A DNA stretch of 9,363 nucleotides from Treponema sp. UBA4307 (GCA_002394685.1 DGUP01000030.1:1-9363), one strand, 5' to 3'; positions 1-6,086 are shown, counted from the stretch's first letter. Notes: generated by a model not told the origin, from the sequence alone. Numbers and translations: made by a program.

Positions 1-20
1 CGATTTTATTTATTCTTCTC

Positions 21-452
21 TTACGGACTAGGATGCTACTTTTGTTTATTCAGTCCGTAAACATAATTTGATTATCCAAAAAATTCTTTCCTGTTTCATG
101 AATACCTACAGACTAAAAAATCAGAAGTTGCAAATTAGTCCGTAACTTTTCATTAATTCTCCAGAAATATATTCGCTGAACACAAAGGCTTACGGACTAA
201 ATAAGTAAGTCCCACAATTCAGTCCGTAAACATAATTGGATTATCCAAAAATTCTTTCCTGTTTCATGAATACCTACGGACTAAATAATCAGAAGTTGCA
301 AATTAGTCCGTAACTTTTCATTAATTCTCCGGAAATATTTTCGCTGAACACAAAGGCTTACGGACTAAAAAAGTAAATCCCACAATTCAGTCCGTAAAAA
401 TGATTAAAAAACTGATTTACACTTTTTCTAATTGCCCATTGCTACGGACTAA
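21..452. repeat. Phased array of alternating inverted 10-bp motifs
   Basis: Eleven copies of TTACGGACTA (F; sometimes CTACGGACTA) or its reverse complement (R; sometimes CAGTCCGTAA) alternate strictly. F starts at 21, 106 (one mismatch, CTACAGACTA), 190, 274, 358 and 442. R starts at 51, 135, 220, 303 and 388. F-to-R steps are 29-30 bp and R-to-F steps 54-55 bp, so each F/R pair can form a stem of about 9-10 bp with a loop of about 20 nt every 84 bp. The spacing persists at both ends where the intervening sequence is unrelated, so the motif and not the filler appears conserved. No open reading frame of note covers it. The phase suggests the array continues left of the window. It lies just downstream of the leftward GNAT gene. 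Function unknown; iteron-like protein binding sites or structured RNA are both possible. Confidence 0.9.
52..388. repeat. Two tandem copies of a 168/169-bp unit
   Basis: Positions 52-220 and 221-388 are direct copies differing by roughly seven substitutions and one single-base indel in an A-run (counted by eye). Each copy contains four of the F/R motifs and consists of two 84-bp halves that share the motifs but not the filler. The second F motif in the first copy carries a G-to-A change (CTACAGACTA) that the second copy lacks. The similarity suggests recent duplication inside the older array, probably by unequal recombination or slippage. Confidence 0.9.
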
Positions 453-481
453 TTCAACTTTTTCATTGTATTTAAAAATCA

Positions 482-1024
482 TTAGAACTTCTTTACAAAT
501 CGCTTCTGTTCTTTTTCTGAAACATACCCTGGATGTTCATAAAAAACATGGGCATTTGTGCGATTTATGCCGGAGTTAAGACGCATCAGACGGATTCCAT
601 TTTCCTGTGCCCAATTTTCAGCGGCAAGTAAAAATGCCTTGCCCAACCCCTGTTTTGAAAAATCCTTTTTCATCGCAAGCCCCAGAATATTCGCCATGTT
701 TTCCAAATATAATACATCGTAACGTTCAATGTGCATAAAGCCTGCAAGCTGATTATTCACTCCCTGTGGAAGCCCCTGCCTGGTCAAAGTTTCAACCTCA
801 GCAACACAAGCAGCCTCACGCTTCAAATCCAGTTTTTCAATCACCTGCGATTCGTGATTTATGTAGCCGCCAAGATGGTGTGGGAAAAGTTTTGCTGCCT
901 CAAGTTTAATGCGGCTGTATTCTTCAACTGCCTGAGAATGCTCACGTAAATAATCTCTGAATGTAAGATTGCGCTTGAGTTCGGGCAAGTCTTCCGGGCA
1001 CAGATTCAAATGAGGTTCCCGCAA
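482..1024 (-). pseudogene. 5'-truncated GrpB-GNAT acetyltransferase fusion
   Basis: The 180-residue product has two recognisable parts. Residues about 5-65 match the C-terminal end of GrpB/UPF0157 proteins (HLNLCPED, then TFRDYLREH and a YxxIK segment). Residues about 75-180 are the C-terminal part of a GNAT N-acetyltransferase: LGLAMKKDF followed by the acetyl-CoA loop Q125-G-L-G-K129, then RLNSG and the FYEHPGY strand typical of this superfamily. GNAT enzymes transfer acetyl from acetyl-CoA to an amine; the substrate cannot be told. GrpB domains normally have about 170 residues, so the first 100 or so are missing, and the GNAT N-terminal strands look short too. The only available start is TTG, with AGGGAG 3 nt before it; an in-frame stop lies near 1050 and no ATG intervenes. 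I read it as a decaying remnant, though a shortened translated protein is possible. Confidence 0.7.
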
Positions 1025-1031
1025 ATGCTCC

Positions 1032-1586
1032 CTGCCGGAAAGAGCCCGTTACTATCAGGGACTTATGGACACAACACAGCTGGAAAGCGGCCAGGATTTT
1101 AAGAATCTTAACAGCAGTTATGTAATTTTCATCTGCATTCCGGACATCTTTAAGAAAGGCCTGGGCAAGTACACATTTGAAAATCTCTGTCTGGAAAACC
1201 CTGAAATCAAGTTGAATAACCGGGCCTACAAATACTTTTTTATTGCCAGAAACTATGATAAACTGTTGAACGAACAGCAGAAGGCTTTCATGAAATGCAT
1301 GCTCAGTAATGAAAGCTCAAGTACGTTTACGGAAAAGATCATCCGCATGGTGAAAAATGCAAAGCACAACACTCAGTGGAGGAATAGTTTTATGGAATTC
1401 GAAAGACAACTGGCCTATTCATTCCGTGAAGGCAAAGCCGAAGGAAGAGATGAAAAAGCAGTTGAAGCCTCTGTGGAACTCCTAAAGAAGGGAGTGGCTC
1501 CTGAAATAATTGCCGAATGCGTAAAACTTCCACTGGAGACAGTTCTGGAACTGGAAAAAGGGATAAACGACTTTGAGAAGAACTAA
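1032..1586 (+). pseudogene. C-terminal remnant of PD-(D/E)XK nuclease family transposase (Rpn/PDDEXK_2-like)
   Basis: The frame reads LPERARYYQGLMD from 1032 and then the characteristic sequence of this family: LESGQDF, YVIFICIPDIF, YTFENLC, an FIARNYDKL segment, NAKHNTQWR and a basic-acidic helix (REGKAEGRDEKAVEAS). It ends in the usual C-terminal HTH-like tail with EIIAECVKLPLETVLELE. The first internal ATG is at 1065, but homology clearly begins upstream of it, and the frame is closed by TGA at 1011. The N-terminal nuclease core with the catalytic D...ExK residues is absent, so the fragment should be inactive. Intact members are about 280-320 residues; here about 185 remain. Members are abundant, often degenerate, mobile or recombination-promoting genes in Treponema. 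Codon use looks more GC-rich than in the genes to the right. Confidence 0.85.
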
Positions 1587-1681
1587 ATGTCATGAATGTG
1601 GCGGTTATAAGGTTGTTACCTTTCCTTTGTGGAATTATTAAATCGATTTCATAATTACTGAATTGTGAAAAGTTTCAAGAT

Positions 1682-1770
1682 AGATAGCGAAAAAAGATTT
1701 AACGTTATGCATATTTTTCTTCAGGAAAAGTATCTTAAATTCAAAAAAATCTTGACGCTATCTTTTTTTT
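1682..1770 (+). terminator. Long imperfect hairpin followed by a T-run
   Basis: AGATAGCG (1682-1689) pairs with CGCTATCT (1756-1763), and just inside AAGATTT (1694-1700) pairs with AAATCTT (1747-1753). A second inner stem pairs ATATTTTTCT (1711-1720) with GGAAAAGTAT (1724-1733) around a TCA loop, counting two G-T pairs. Eight Ts (1763-1770) follow the outer arm. The shape suits a rightward terminator or the 3' end of a small structured RNA, but the stem is A/T-rich and interrupted, and no adjacent intact gene needs it. A small non-autonomous element with inverted ends is an alternative. Confidence 0.35.
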
Positions 1771-1862
1771 AAATCATCTCTATACATTTCATATTCATAA
1801 ACAATTCTATTTCAATTTTCCTTAGTATCAATCATGACCTCTGTATGATGATAGAAAATTGT

Positions 1863-1906
1863 CATTCCCGTGCATTGGGAATAACTCTGTTTTATATTCT
1901 ATATCA
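1863..1906 (+). promoter_or_regulatory. Shared palindromic upstream element, copy 1
   Basis: ATTCCC (1864-1869) and GGGAAT (1877-1882) form an inverted repeat with a 7-nt centre, followed by TTTATATT (1891-1898) and TATATCA (1900-1906). Positions 1863-1898 match 4202-4237 at 30 of 36 bases with no gap, and each copy sits 90-130 bp before the first gene of an operon. TATATT (1893-1898) could be a -10 box; a -35 box 17 bp upstream would then fall inside the palindrome centre, as expected if a repressor or an atypical sigma region 4 binds there. The palindrome is seen directly; the promoter role is inference. Confidence 0.6.
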
Positions 1907-1966
1907 TCAGGACGAAATCTTCATTTTCATAATTTTGTTAATTACTTTACGTATTTATCAAAGCCT

Positions 1967-1973
1967 GGGAGGA
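1967..1973 (+). promoter_or_regulatory. Ribosome binding site deciding the AAA ATPase start
   Basis: GGGAGGA lies 3 nt upstream of ATG at 1977, a strong Shine-Dalgarno match. The in-frame ATG at 1845 has no comparable site and would make the shared palindromic element part of the coding region, so translation from 1977 is preferred. Confidence 0.8.
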
Positions 1974-1976
1974 ATT

Positions 1977-2831
1977 ATGAATTACCAATACCTTTTGCGG
2001 CAGATTTATGTTACACAAGAATCAGAATCAACTGAATCTATCATCATTGAAAATCCATATGAGCTGGATTCTCGCGACCAAAAAACTGTTAATTCCTCTT
2101 ATGACATATCTGTCTTAAATACTTCAATTTCGGCTAAGGAAATAGTGGAGATGGTTCAGAACGCCTGTGTCAATGATAAGAAATCCCAGAGTAATGAAAA
2201 GGGTATTCGAATTCTCTTTTACGGATTGAGCGGTGCTGGAAAAACAAATCTTGCACATTTTATTGCTGAATCTTTAGGTAAAGGCATAATCCCAAAAAAA
2301 GTCTCAGATATATTCGGAATGTTCGTAGGTGAATCTGAAAAGAATATTGCAAAAGCATTTGAAGAAGCAAAGAATCAGAAAAAGATTCTCCTGTTTGATG
2401 AAGCGGATTCATTTTTTCGTGAACGGTCGTATGCATCTCAAAGCTGGGAAATTACTCATGTCAATGAATTTCTTACACAAATGGAAAAGTTTGAGGGGAT
2501 CGTAATTTGTACAACAAACCTCAGGAATATTATGGACAGGGCAATGCAGCGACGATTCCATATTATGGTGGAGTTCAAAGCTCTTAAAGATGAAGGTGTA
2601 CAAAGGCTTTTAGCTAAGTATTTCTCTCAGTTTGATTTCAATAAAGAAGATATAAGGAGGATTTCAAAGTTTCAGAGTGCAACACCAGGTGATTTTGGAA
2701 ACCTTTCTTCCAGACTCCGTTTTATGAATCAGGAAAATGTAACTAAAACATATATCACTGATGAATTGTGCAAAATGCAGGAAGAAAAAGAATGTTGCAA
2801 AAGAAGTATTGGTTTTAGCAATCAGGAATAA
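1977..2831 (+). CDS. AAA family ATPase
   Basis: The 284-residue product is a single-domain classical AAA ATPase. Residues 1-75 are polar and unrecognised. The core follows: Walker A GLSGAGKT (83-90), the GESEKNIAKAF segment, Walker B LLFDEAD (138-144) with D141/E142, then SWEITHVNEFLTQME, sensor-1 TTN (179-181), and MDRAMQRRF (186-194), whose arginines are arginine-finger candidates. A short helical lid completes it. Such proteins oligomerise and use ATP hydrolysis to remodel or unfold partners; the target here is unknown. No signal peptide or membrane segment is present, so it should be cytoplasmic. Its stop is 17 bp before the next gene, so the two are very likely co-transcribed and may act together. 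An upstream palindromic element may regulate both. The family call is firm; the role is open. Confidence 0.93.
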   Translation: MNYQYLLRQIYVTQESESTESIIIENPYELDSRDQKTVNSSYDISVLNTSISAKEIVEMVQNACVNDKKSQSNEKGIRILFYGLSGAGKTNLAHFIAESLGKGIIPKKVSDIFGMFVGESEKNIAKAFEEAKNQKKILLFDEADSFFRERSYASQSWEITHVNEFLTQMEKFEGIVICTTNLRNIMDRAMQRRFHIMVEFKALKDEGVQRLLAKYFSQFDFNKEDIRRISKFQSATPGDFGNLSSRLRFMNQENVTKTYITDELCKMQEEKECCKRSIGFSNQE

Positions 2832-2848
2832 TTTCGGAGAATACGATT

Positions 2849-4192
2849 ATGGATAAATACAGAAAGATTGATTTATTTACATTGGAACTTGGCAGCGATT
2901 TATGTTTAGATAAATGCCTCAATGAAATCCTTAAAACAATCTCTTTAATCAGTGAGGAAACTTTTGATAAGTACGGTGTTGTTATTCCAGATATATGTGT
3001 AAAAGAAAATAAAACTCTGAAGCCTCTTGAGTACTTGATAAGGATAAATGGATATTCATCTGGAAGATTTGAATTCAAAAAAAATTCATTCTTAATTTTG
3101 GATACAGGCTTTGTAAAAAAAGAAATGAGCGGTAAGCCTGCAAGAGAGCCTGTATTTGAAGTACCAGGATTGTGGATTACAAAAGGTAGAAAAGCCGAAG
3201 CTGAACAAAATGGTTACGTTGTATTGACTGTAGCAAGAATTATTAAGGTTCATTTGTTAGAAACGATAAAAAAGAATTTATCATCAGTAATTACAACTCA
3301 ATATGTGGGAGAATTATTGGATGAACTTTTAAAAGAAAATGAATTCCTCTGTAATCAGTTAGTAAAAAAATATGGAAATGTATTACTTACTATTGTAAAA
3401 CAGATTCTTTGTTCTCTTTTAGAAGAAGAAGTCAGCATTCGAAATCTGATTCCAATTTTAGAAACTATTTCTGATGAATCAAAATATGAAAAAACAAAAA
3501 TTCAAGTTCTTGTGAACAAGGTAAGGTGTGCAATAGTACCTGACATTATTGATTCACTTTGTAATACAAGTAATGAAATTAAGGCACTCTTACTTTCGCC
3601 GAAATTATCAGATTATATGTTTGACAATTTAACGGAAAATGGAGAAATCGAGTTTGATCCGGACACAAGAAGATGGTTTTGTAATGAACTGTCTTTGAAA
3701 ATCAGCGAAATGACAGAACAAGAATTCTCCCCGGTACTTCTTTGTGTAGAGCCGCTTCGATACAGTGTTAAACTCTTATTAGCTTCCGAAGGAATTTCTA
3801 ATATCAAAGTTTTATCTGATGTGGAAATGAATGTTGCTGTTAAAAAGATGAAGCTTTCATTAAATATATTTGCAACAATTGGAGAAGATTTTGTGCCTTC
3901 TGCAGAAAATAAAACAGGTACTTCGGTTAAAGAAAAGAGTCCGGGAAGAACTGAGCCTAAGAAAAATCCCAATGATGATTTAGTAAAACTACAGGAAAAC
4001 CTGAGACAGATATTAGGAAGGTTAGAACCATTTGAACAGCAAGTAATATCAATGCGTTTTGGTCTGGGGGAGAAACATACTCATACCCTTGAAGAAGTTG
4101 GATATGCCTTTGATATTCCTCTTGAGAAGATCCGCATGATTGAAGTAAAAGCACTCCGTTTATTACGAAAGAATACTAAAACCGAAAAATAA
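2849..4192 (+). CDS. FlhA/SctV cytoplasmic domain fused to sigma-70 region 4
   Basis: Two domains are visible in 447 residues. Residues about 8-345 follow the cytoplasmic half of the FHIPEP family (FlhA/SctV, the type III export gate): YGVVIPDICVKEN (42-54), EYLIRINGYSSG (61-72), EPVFEVPGLWI (100-110), GYVVLTVARIIKVHL (122-136), EVSIRNLIPILE (194-205), VRCAIVPDI (225-233) and PVLLCVEPLRY then VLSDVEM (295-327). The membrane half of about 300 residues typical of that family is absent, with no hydrophobic helices. A charged, Pro/Lys-rich linker (350-377) leads to residues 378-447, a sigma-70 region 4: LEPFEQQVISMRFGLG, then the helix-turn-helix TLEEVGYAFDIPLEKIRMIE and KALRLLR. Sigma regions 1-3 are lacking, so it should not act alone as a classical sigma factor. 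CGGAGA lies 8 nt before ATG. Likely a soluble DNA-binding regulator using an export-gate ring fold; function inferred. Sigma4 is near certain, FHIPEP highly likely from motif order. Confidence 0.85.
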   Translation: MDKYRKIDLFTLELGSDLCLDKCLNEILKTISLISEETFDKYGVVIPDICVKENKTLKPLEYLIRINGYSSGRFEFKKNSFLILDTGFVKKEMSGKPAREPVFEVPGLWITKGRKAEAEQNGYVVLTVARIIKVHLLETIKKNLSSVITTQYVGELLDELLKENEFLCNQLVKKYGNVLLTIVKQILCSLLEEEVSIRNLIPILETISDESKYEKTKIQVLVNKVRCAIVPDIIDSLCNTSNEIKALLLSPKLSDYMFDNLTENGEIEFDPDTRRWFCNELSLKISEMTEQEFSPVLLCVEPLRYSVKLLLASEGISNIKVLSDVEMNVAVKKMKLSLNIFATIGEDFVPSAENKTGTSVKEKSPGRTEPKKNPNDDLVKLQENLRQILGRLEPFEQQVISMRFGLGEKHTHTLEEVGYAFDIPLEKIRMIEVKALRLLRKNTKTEK

Positions 4193-4201
4193 TACTTATT
4201 C

Positions 4202-4248
4202 CATTCCCGTGACTTGGGAATATATATGCTTTATATTTTGATATATCA
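4202..4248 (+). promoter_or_regulatory. Shared palindromic upstream element, copy 2
   Basis: ATTCCC (4203-4208) and GGGAAT (4216-4221) again flank a 7-nt centre, followed by TTTATATT (4230-4237) at the same 27-bp offset as in copy 1, and by TATATCA (4242-4248) at an offset 3 bp longer. It begins 9 bp after the stop of the FlhA-sigma4 gene and precedes the envelope operon. There is no T-run after the palindrome, so it is a poor terminator. A promoter/operator for the downstream operon is the best reading. Confidence 0.6.
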
Positions 4249-4297
4249 GACTGAAGAATCTGAAATTAATAAGGTTAATTCTAACAATAAATAAGCA

Positions 4298-4323
4298 GCT
4301 GTTGCTAAAAACAGCACAGGAGG
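4298..4323 (+). promoter_or_regulatory. Leader hairpin and Shine-Dalgarno site
   Basis: GCTGTT (4298-4303) and AACAGC (4310-4315) form a 6-bp stem with a 6-nt loop, immediately followed by AGGAGG (4318-4323), 6 nt before ATG at 4330. The perfect Shine-Dalgarno fixes the start. The hairpin may protect the 5' end or modulate translation. Confidence 0.6.
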
Positions 4324-4329
4324 ACGTCT

Positions 4330-4965
4330 ATGAAAAAGAATGCTGTCTTTTTCGCAATTTGTTTGGTTGGTGCTATTACTTTCTCTAGCTGTGCAAGTGC
4401 ACCAAAAGTAAAAGATATTTCTGGCCCAACAGAAATTATCGAACACAAAGGAACTGCATTTGGGGTTGCTCAGCCGGAATGGGTAGCCACTGTTCTTGGA
4501 ACACCAAATCAAAAGACATTAAGTAAGTCTCTTGGAATTGATAAACACATCTGGGTTGTATCAAAAACTGGAGAAAATCTTGATTTCATAAAAACCTGGG
4601 CAGATCAGGTTGATGCTCGCGCAGAAATTGGAGCTTCCATTAAACAGGGAATATCTGATTTTGTTGGTGCAAGAGCAGAGGGCGATAAGTCTGATGTTGA
4701 AGAAACTATAGAACGTTATTCAGCACGTGCTTCTGCAGTTACTGTTTCCGGCCTTAATAAAGAGACTGACTGGTGGGTACTTGGCCGCACACGTATTCAG
4801 AAGAAGTCAGAATCTGAAGCAAAATACACATACCTTGTCGTATATTCAATGGATGAAGATTTGTATGCAAAACAGATTAAAAATGCATTCAAAGGTGAAG
4901 ACGACAAAGTGGTAGATGATTTAATTCAGTATCTCATGAATTACACAATGGTAGAAGCACACTAA
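4330..4965 (+). CDS. LPP20-like outer-envelope lipoprotein
   Basis: The 211-residue product begins with a lipoprotein signal peptide: MKKN, a hydrophobic core, and a lipobox FSSC with the lipidated Cys at residue 21. After a Ser/Ala/Pro-rich tether the domain shows the LPP20 pattern: PEWV (49-52), an Ala-rich helix (residues 92-115, DARAEIGASIKQGISDFVGA), a second helix around ERYSARASAV, then W149 and a strand KYTYLVVYSMD (165-175). LPP20 proteins include Vibrio FlgP and many Treponema lipoproteins; they are envelope-anchored with poorly defined roles. It is the first gene of a rightward run of four exported proteins. Sequence supports export and lipidation strongly and the LPP20 fold moderately. 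Confidence 0.8.
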   Translation: MKKNAVFFAICLVGAITFSSCASAPKVKDISGPTEIIEHKGTAFGVAQPEWVATVLGTPNQKTLSKSLGIDKHIWVVSKTGENLDFIKTWADQVDARAEIGASIKQGISDFVGARAEGDKSDVEETIERYSARASAVTVSGLNKETDWWVLGRTRIQKKSESEAKYTYLVVYSMDEDLYAKQIKNAFKGEDDKVVDDLIQYLMNYTMVEAH

Positions 4966-4982
4966 CATAAGAAAGAGGGGCG

Positions 4983-5016
4983 GTGAACAAAAATACATCC
5001 ATGTATTTTTGTTCAC
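4983..5016. terminator. Perfect 34-bp palindrome (16-bp stem) within operon
   Basis: GTGAACAAAAATACAT (4983-4998) and its exact reverse complement (5001-5016) flank two Cs. It starts 17 bp after the stop of the LPP20-like lipoprotein gene. No T-run follows on the plus strand, so it is not a textbook Rho-independent terminator. An mRNA-stabilising or processing hairpin that keeps the first cistron abundant, a partial terminator, or a palindromic insertion are all possible. The structure is certain, the role is not. Confidence 0.5.
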
Positions 5017-5018
5017 TC

Positions 5019-5042
5019 AGAGTTTGCTAAAAAGTAAACTCT
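5019..5042 (+). other. Second hairpin, adjacent to the palindrome
   Basis: AGAGTTTGCT (5019-5028) pairs with AGTAAACTCT (5033-5042) around an AAAA loop, with one G-T pair, giving a 10-bp stem only 2 nt beyond the perfect palindrome. Two consecutive hairpins in a 125-bp intercistronic spacer suggest a structured RNA region, for example differential stability or attenuation between the two LPP20 genes. Confidence 0.5.
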
Positions 5043-5080
5043 ACAATTTCGCATATCCTGTGCGACCGCTAACGCTGAGT
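5023..5080 (+). repeat. Intercistronic repeat, copy 1
   Basis: This segment, between the two LPP20 genes, can be aligned with 6087-6142. Both start TTTGCT, contain GTAAA(A)CT, and share a 26-bp core (5055-5080) at 21/26 identity: ATCCTGT, CGA, CTAACG and GAGT are invariant. TCGCA/TGCGA (5049-5053/5061-5065) can pair in this copy. It ends 10-16 bp before the next gene's start region. Confidence 0.6.
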
Positions 5081-5096
5081 CTTTAGAGAAATGAAT

Positions 5097-6071
5097 ATGA
5101 AAAAACTGATTATAAATATTTTAATTCTTTTTATGTATTCGGTCCCCTGCTTTGCTTCAAGTCCAAAGTGGCTGACTGATCTGGAGAAGGCTTTTCCAGC
5201 TGTAGATTATGTCAGTGCTATCGGAGAAGGTAATTCAGAGAACTCTGCAAAGAAGGCTGCACTCTCTGAATTAAGTTCATATTTTAACCAGTCTATATCT
5301 TCTCAAACACAAGCCTTGAAAAGTATTGAAAGAGATAATTCTTCATATATTGAAAAAGATGATGTAAGACAGAATTTAATTACATCAACAAAATCAGCCT
5401 TGTTCTCTGTTCAATATACAAACAGTGTTTATGACAAACGTAATGATAAGTTTTATGTATGTGCGTATCTGGTTAGAAAAGATGTTTGGAATGTTATTTC
5501 CCAGAAAATGGATGTTTTAATGAACAATTGTAAAAGTTTATTAAGACAGATAAATGATGAAACAGAGATTTTTAGCCAGTTGATTCAGCTTAATCGAACA
5601 GAACAATTATATTCTTATTTTTATTCCTTGTATGAGATGGCCCTCGTAATATATCCACAGCGCTGTTCAGAATATACAGCTTTTGTAAAGAAGATTGTCT
5701 CTGAATTATCAGCATTAACTTCAATCCGGACACAGACAACGATTAAAGTTATTGTGAATAACGATAAGAAGAACAGAATCAAGGAAACAATTTGTTCTTT
5801 ACTTTCACAAAATGGAATTATTGTTACAGAAATGAATGCCAGATATATCCTTTGTGCTGATGTTTTGTGGAATGAATCTCAATTCAATGGAATTTATTCC
5901 AGTGCTCCTCAAATACAAATTATCGTAAGCAATAAGAATACGGGATTAGCATTTTTTGCAGCAGGGGGCGGGAAACTGTCTGCTTATAATCAGGAGACCA
6001 TCGAACAGATTGCCATTGTTAATCTCGAAGAACAATTGGAAGAACGATTTATAAAAGAATGTTTCGAATAA
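5097..6071 (+). CDS. LPP20-domain exported protein
   Basis: The 324-residue product starts MKKLIINILILFMYSVPCFA, a Sec signal peptide probably cleaved after residue 20; no lipobox is present, so it should be a soluble periplasmic protein. Two ATGs (5091, 5097) are in frame; the weak AGAG at 5085-5088 is spaced 8 nt from 5097 and only 2 from 5091, so I prefer 5097. Residues 23-70 (PKWLTDLEKAFP, YVSAIGEG, then an Ala/Ser-rich helix) and the later strand FYVCAYLVRKDVW form an LPP20 domain. A helical middle follows, then a C-terminal alpha/beta domain (about 210-324) with a VNNDKKNRIKETI segment and strands IQIIVSN and GLAFFAAGGG, whose family I do not recognise. It follows the LPP20 lipoprotein gene by 125-131 bp and likely works in the same envelope assembly. 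Confidence 0.8.
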   Translation: MKKLIINILILFMYSVPCFASSPKWLTDLEKAFPAVDYVSAIGEGNSENSAKKAALSELSSYFNQSISSQTQALKSIERDNSSYIEKDDVRQNLITSTKSALFSVQYTNSVYDKRNDKFYVCAYLVRKDVWNVISQKMDVLMNNCKSLLRQINDETEIFSQLIQLNRTEQLYSYFYSLYEMALVIYPQRCSEYTAFVKKIVSELSALTSIRTQTTIKVIVNNDKKNRIKETICSLLSQNGIIVTEMNARYILCADVLWNESQFNGIYSSAPQIQIIVSNKNTGLAFFAAGGGKLSAYNQETIEQIAIVNLEEQLEERFIKECFE

Positions 6072-6086
6072 GTGAAGTTATGAAAT

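Larger units (their letters stand above)
1587..1976. other. Non-coding spacer of about 390 bp
   Basis: No convincing gene is seen here. The left 100 bp includes a very short frame with a CxxC pair (CHECGG) that I do not call. The centre holds an imperfect hairpin with a T-run (1682-1770). A TTGACG at 1752 is followed by TATACA at 1781, but the 23-bp gap is too long for a standard promoter. The right part holds the palindromic upstream element (1863-1906) and the AAA gene's ribosome binding site. A reading frame stays open back to 1845, but it would encode a hydrophobic stretch overlapping the regulatory element and is probably untranslated leader. Confidence 0.6.

Noticed and set aside
21..452. 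CRISPR array
   Set aside because: The conserved part is only 10 bp and alternates in orientation, the longer 168-bp identity is a tandem duplication, and no cas gene is visible.
1573..1641. Tiny zinc-knuckle peptide (CHECGG) overlapping the transposase remnant's end
   Set aside because: About 22 residues, TTG start, no ribosome binding site and no recognisable family.
1752..1786. Sigma-70 promoter TTGACG ... TATACA
   Set aside because: The gap is 23 bp, well beyond the usual 16-18 bp, and TTGACG overlaps the hairpin arm.
1845..1976. N-terminal extension of the AAA ATPase from the ATG at 1845
   Set aside because: The extension is a hydrophobic, low-complexity translation overlapping the shared palindromic element; the ATG at 1977 has a strong GGGAGGA site.
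2849..4192. Canonical sigma factor
   Set aside because: Only region 4 is present; region 2 (core binding and -10 recognition) and region 3 are absent.
4203..4221. Rho-independent terminator of the FlhA-sigma4 operon
   Set aside because: The ATTCCC/GGGAAT palindrome is short and followed by ATATATG, not a T-run, and the same element precedes the AAA gene where no intact gene ends.
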